From assembly GCF_902498185.1 (NCBI RefSeq), contig NZ_CABVIX010000007.1, positions 62,001-126,000 of the forward strand: a DNA stretch of 64,000 nucleotides. Reading direction: 5' to 3'. The stretch comes from Pseudomonas fluorescens. GTDB taxonomy: Bacteria; Pseudomonadota; Gammaproteobacteria; Pseudomonadales; Pseudomonadaceae. This document shows positions 62,140 through 64,000 of this stretch, piece after piece. Position numbers and translations under genes: made by a program. Numbering within the stretch: the stretch's first letter is position 1; each line of letters begins with the position of its first letter. Under the pieces are notes generated by a model. The model searched no databases, had not been told where the DNA came from, and saw only the letters and a list, made by a program, of their open reading frames with translations.

Positions 62140-62213
62140 TGGAGCGGGTGAAGGGAATCGAACCCTCGTTATCAGCTTGGGAAGCTGGAGTAATGCCATT
62201 ATACGACACCCGC
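62140..62213 (-). tRNA. tRNA-Gly (anticodon CCC)
   Basis: 74-nt cloverleaf on the minus strand: acceptor GCGGGTG pairs with CACCCGC, anticodon stem CAGCTTCCCAAGCTG gives loop TTCCCAA with CCC, T-arm GGGTTCGATTCCC, and CCA is encoded (62140-62142 region). Reads GGG codons. Confidence 0.95.
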
Positions 62214-62328
62214 TTGCAGCTCGACTTTGTACCAGAACACGCAGGCGATTAGAAGTCCGAGGGGGCAAAAAAAGCCGATCGACGGCCTGTAGGCGTGTTT
62301 GCGGGCGCGCTACAGGTCGTCGGGTCGC

Positions 62329-63213
62329 TCAAATCGCCAATGCATGATGACCCTGCACGTAATGACTGCGCTGGCGGTTTTCACGGGCAGTCGGTTTGAG
62401 GAAGCCTAACAGTACGTTGCGCGTGTCTTCGCTGGCGGCCTTGTGTTCCAGGTCAAGGAAGTGGCCGGCACCGCGGATCTCGCTGAAATGACTGTTGCGC
62501 ACATAGGTCTTGAACTGCCGGGCATCTTCTACGGTGGTGTACTCGTCGCGGTCGCCGTTGATGAACAGCACCGGGATCTCGATGGGGGCAGCGCTGCCGA
62601 GCGCGCGGGTCAGCTCCTGGCTGAGCACTTCACTGATGTGGAAGTGCATCTGCGCATACTCGTGACTGTCCAGGCTGCTGACATGCCGGTAGTTGAAGCG
62701 CTTGTACAAGGAGGGAAGGTGCTTGCCGATGGTGTCGTTGACCAGATTGCCGACCTGATAGCGATCGCAGGCACCGAGGTACTGGGAGCCGCGTTCCAGG
62801 TAGTCGCGCATCGGCGCATTGAGCACCGGCGAGAAAGAGCTGACCACGGCCTTTTTCACCTGCTGGGGTTTCTGCGCCAGCGCCAGCATGGTGCAGGCAC
62901 CGCCCCAGGAGAAGGACATGACATGGTCGGCGCCAAAGTGGTCGATCAGTTCAAGCAGGACCTGCGCCTCGGTCTCCTTGGTCAGCAGGCGTTCGTGGCG
63001 GTTGTGTGGTTTGGACTGGCCCGCGTAGGGCTGGTCATAGAGCACGACGTTGAACTGCGGATACAAGCTGCGCATTGTCTGTGCGAACGAGGCGGTGGTG
63101 GCAAGCGAGCCGTTGACCAGAATGATGGTCCTGTCGGCGCCCTGCGCGCGGTAGAACTCCGTATAAACCCGATACTGACCTTGTAGATCAAGTACTGCAA
63201 TTTCTGGCCTCAT
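62329..63213 (-). CDS. phaG: PhaG, (R)-3-hydroxyacyl-ACP thioesterase/transacylase
   Basis: 294-residue alpha/beta hydrolase of the RhlA/PhaG group that links fatty-acid synthesis to medium-chain polyhydroxyalkanoate production from unrelated carbon sources. Nucleophile in MSFSWGGACTM (S in SWGG), TIILVNGSLATTASFAQT (oxyanion), acid in FINGDRDEYTTV and His in GAGHFLDLEHK. PhaG-specific HLPSLYKRFNYRHVSSLDSHEYAQMHFH is present. Close to P. putida PhaG along its length. ATG at 63213 is the family start; the frame runs further up. Confidence 0.92.
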   Translation of the reverse strand: MRPEIAVLDLQGQYRVYTEFYRAQGADRTIILVNGSLATTASFAQTMRSLYPQFNVVLYDQPYAGQSKPHNRHERLLTKETEAQVLLELIDHFGADHVMSFSWGGACTMLALAQKPQQVKKAVVSSFSPVLNAPMRDYLERGSQYLGACDRYQVGNLVNDTIGKHLPSLYKRFNYRHVSSLDSHEYAQMHFHISEVLSQELTRALGSAAPIEIPVLFINGDRDEYTTVEDARQFKTYVRNSHFSEIRGAGHFLDLEHKAASEDTRNVLLGFLKPTARENRQRSHYVQGHHALAI

Positions 63214-63511
63214 GTCATCGACTCCTGGCGCAAAAAAGGGTATTCGTGTCACCCACGGTGCACGATTTTTATGACAGGTAGGCATACGCCTTGAAGTACT
63301 ACGGGGGGCCCAGTGTCGATCCCTGAGAAGCGTGGTCGACGAGTGTTGTTATTCGCGGGCAATTCGCCGTGCACCGGTGCTTCTAGGCATCGGTTGACCG
63401 GCGAAAGGCGTCTTGGACTGCGATTGTGACTGAGGAGTCACATGCGGACTGACGAGTTGGATTCAAGCAGCAGGGTCGGGAATCCGCAAGTGCCGTTGAG
63501 GAGATATGGAA
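63214..63511. other. Intergenic region between phaG and the rsuA-family gene
   Basis: No gene seen. It contains the phaG promoter. Open frames on + reach into the rsuA gene but are not protein-like. Confidence 0.5.
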
Positions 63512-63540
63512 TAAAAAACCGCCAGGCGGTTGTCAGGCGG
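63512..63540 (-). terminator. Terminator after the rsuA-family gene
   Basis: Minus strand AACCGCC / GGCGGTT hairpin (63517-63531) followed by T-run (A-run 63513-63518 on +); the GGCGG direct copies at 63525-63540 allow alternative pairing. Confidence 0.7.
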
Positions 63541-63570
63541 TATACCAGCATCCGCGAGGCCGAGAGGCCC

Positions 63571-64000
63571 TCAGATCGACGCGACTTCATCCGGCGTCAG
63601 AGGCCGGAATGCCCCAGGCGCCAATGCCGGGTCCAACACCAGCGGTCCCATGCTTTCGCGATGCAATCCAATCACCTTGTTATTGAAGTGACCGAACATT
63701 CGTTTGACCTGGTGATACCTTCCTTCAATGATCGTAAGGCGTGCCTGACGAGGGCCGAGCAGCACAAGCTCTGCGGGGAGGGTAGTGAGGTCCTCGAAAG
63801 CGAAGTAGATCCCCTCACGAAACTTCTCGGCATAGTGAGCACCGATCTCGCCCTCGGTCTCGACATGGTAGACCTTGGGCAACTTGGTACTGGGCTGCGT
63901 CAGACGCCGGGACCATTGGCCGTCGTTGGTCAGTAGAATCAGGCCAGTGGTGTTGTAGTCCAGACGACCGGCGATGTGCAGGTCGTCACGCAAGCCGGCG
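63571..64000 (-). CDS. RsuA-family 16S rRNA pseudouridine synthase, N-terminal part beyond the right edge
   Basis: About 143 residues are visible, to the natural C-terminus (PDEVASI). The catalytic motif GRLDYNTTGLILLTNDG is present with Asp in R-L-D, followed by KVYHVETEGEI and the RsuA-type PRQARLTIIEGRYHQVKRMFGHFNN. RsuA makes pseudouridine 516 in 16S rRNA; RluB/E/F are relatives, and the missing N-terminus (S4 domain) prevents a firm choice, though the GIYFAFEDLTTLPAELVLL part fits RsuA. Confidence 0.85.
   Translation of the reverse strand, partial: AGLRDDLHIAGRLDYNTTGLILLTNDGQWSRRLTQPSTKLPKVYHVETEGEIGAHYAEKFREGIYFAFEDLTTLPAELVLLGPRQARLTIIEGRYHQVKRMFGHFNNKVIGLHRESMGPLVLDPALAPGAFRPLTPDEVASI

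Overview
The window is chromosomal DNA of a Pseudomonas, almost certainly of the P. putida group. Evidence: the intact ttgABC/ttgR efflux locus with its TtgR operator; a pca cluster in the order pcaR-pcaK-pcaF-pcaT-pcaB-pcaD-pcaC; a TurA-type MvaT protein next to purU; phaG; a P. putida-type REP element; and GC-rich coding DNA throughout. From memory, the gene order follows the P. putida KT2440 region around PP_1362 to PP_1410; no alignment was run.

Layout. 1-13.3 kb is housekeeping: pyruvate kinase (cut by the left edge), a small lipoprotein, a PilZ protein, exonuclease I, turA, purU, a three-gene glycosyltransferase/deacetylase/LPG-synthase-like membrane protein operon, a McpG-type chemoreceptor, a HerA-like ATPase and a phosphate permease. 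13.7-21.8 kb is the protocatechuate/4-hydroxybenzoate branch of the beta-ketoadipate pathway, with palindromic PcaR-type sites before pcaR, pcaK and pcaF, and a scar of a deleted pcaIJ pair just before pcaF. 21.8-31.7 kb holds an Mpo1-like protein, a LysR regulator, the TtgABC RND pump with TtgR, and a 14-TMS exporter. 32-39.3 kb holds small metabolic and regulatory genes: oxaloacetate decarboxylase, a ThDP decarboxylase, LysR and AraC regulators, a monooxygenase-like protein, a flavin reductase and a Fic protein with a double palindrome in front of it. 39.4-44.1 kb is a 2-oxoglutarate-type permease with a sigma-54 promoter and its two-component system (MifSR-like). 44.1-49.9 kb holds bglX, a lemA/TPM-domain operon and a methyltransferase.

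49.9-54.2 kb is an accessory island and the most unusual part. A PAAR-tipped, probably membrane-active type VI secretion effector is followed by three tandem, diverging immunity-type genes. Genes 2 and 3 are each preceded by what reads as the orphan 3-prime end of another effector, and every toxin tail meets its immunity ATG through the same 4-bp ATGA overlap. The third immunity copy is broken at an eight-T tract and truncated. This stretch is visibly richer in A/T than its surroundings.

54.3-61.0 kb holds a glycerophosphodiesterase and a Fur-controlled siderophore uptake unit (ECF sigma factor, anti-sigma regulator, signalling TonB-dependent receptor, periplasmic enterochelin-type esterase). 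61.2-64 kb holds a HigBA-type toxin-antitoxin pair, tRNA-Gly(CCC), phaG and the 3-prime part of an rsuA-family pseudouridine synthase cut by the right edge.
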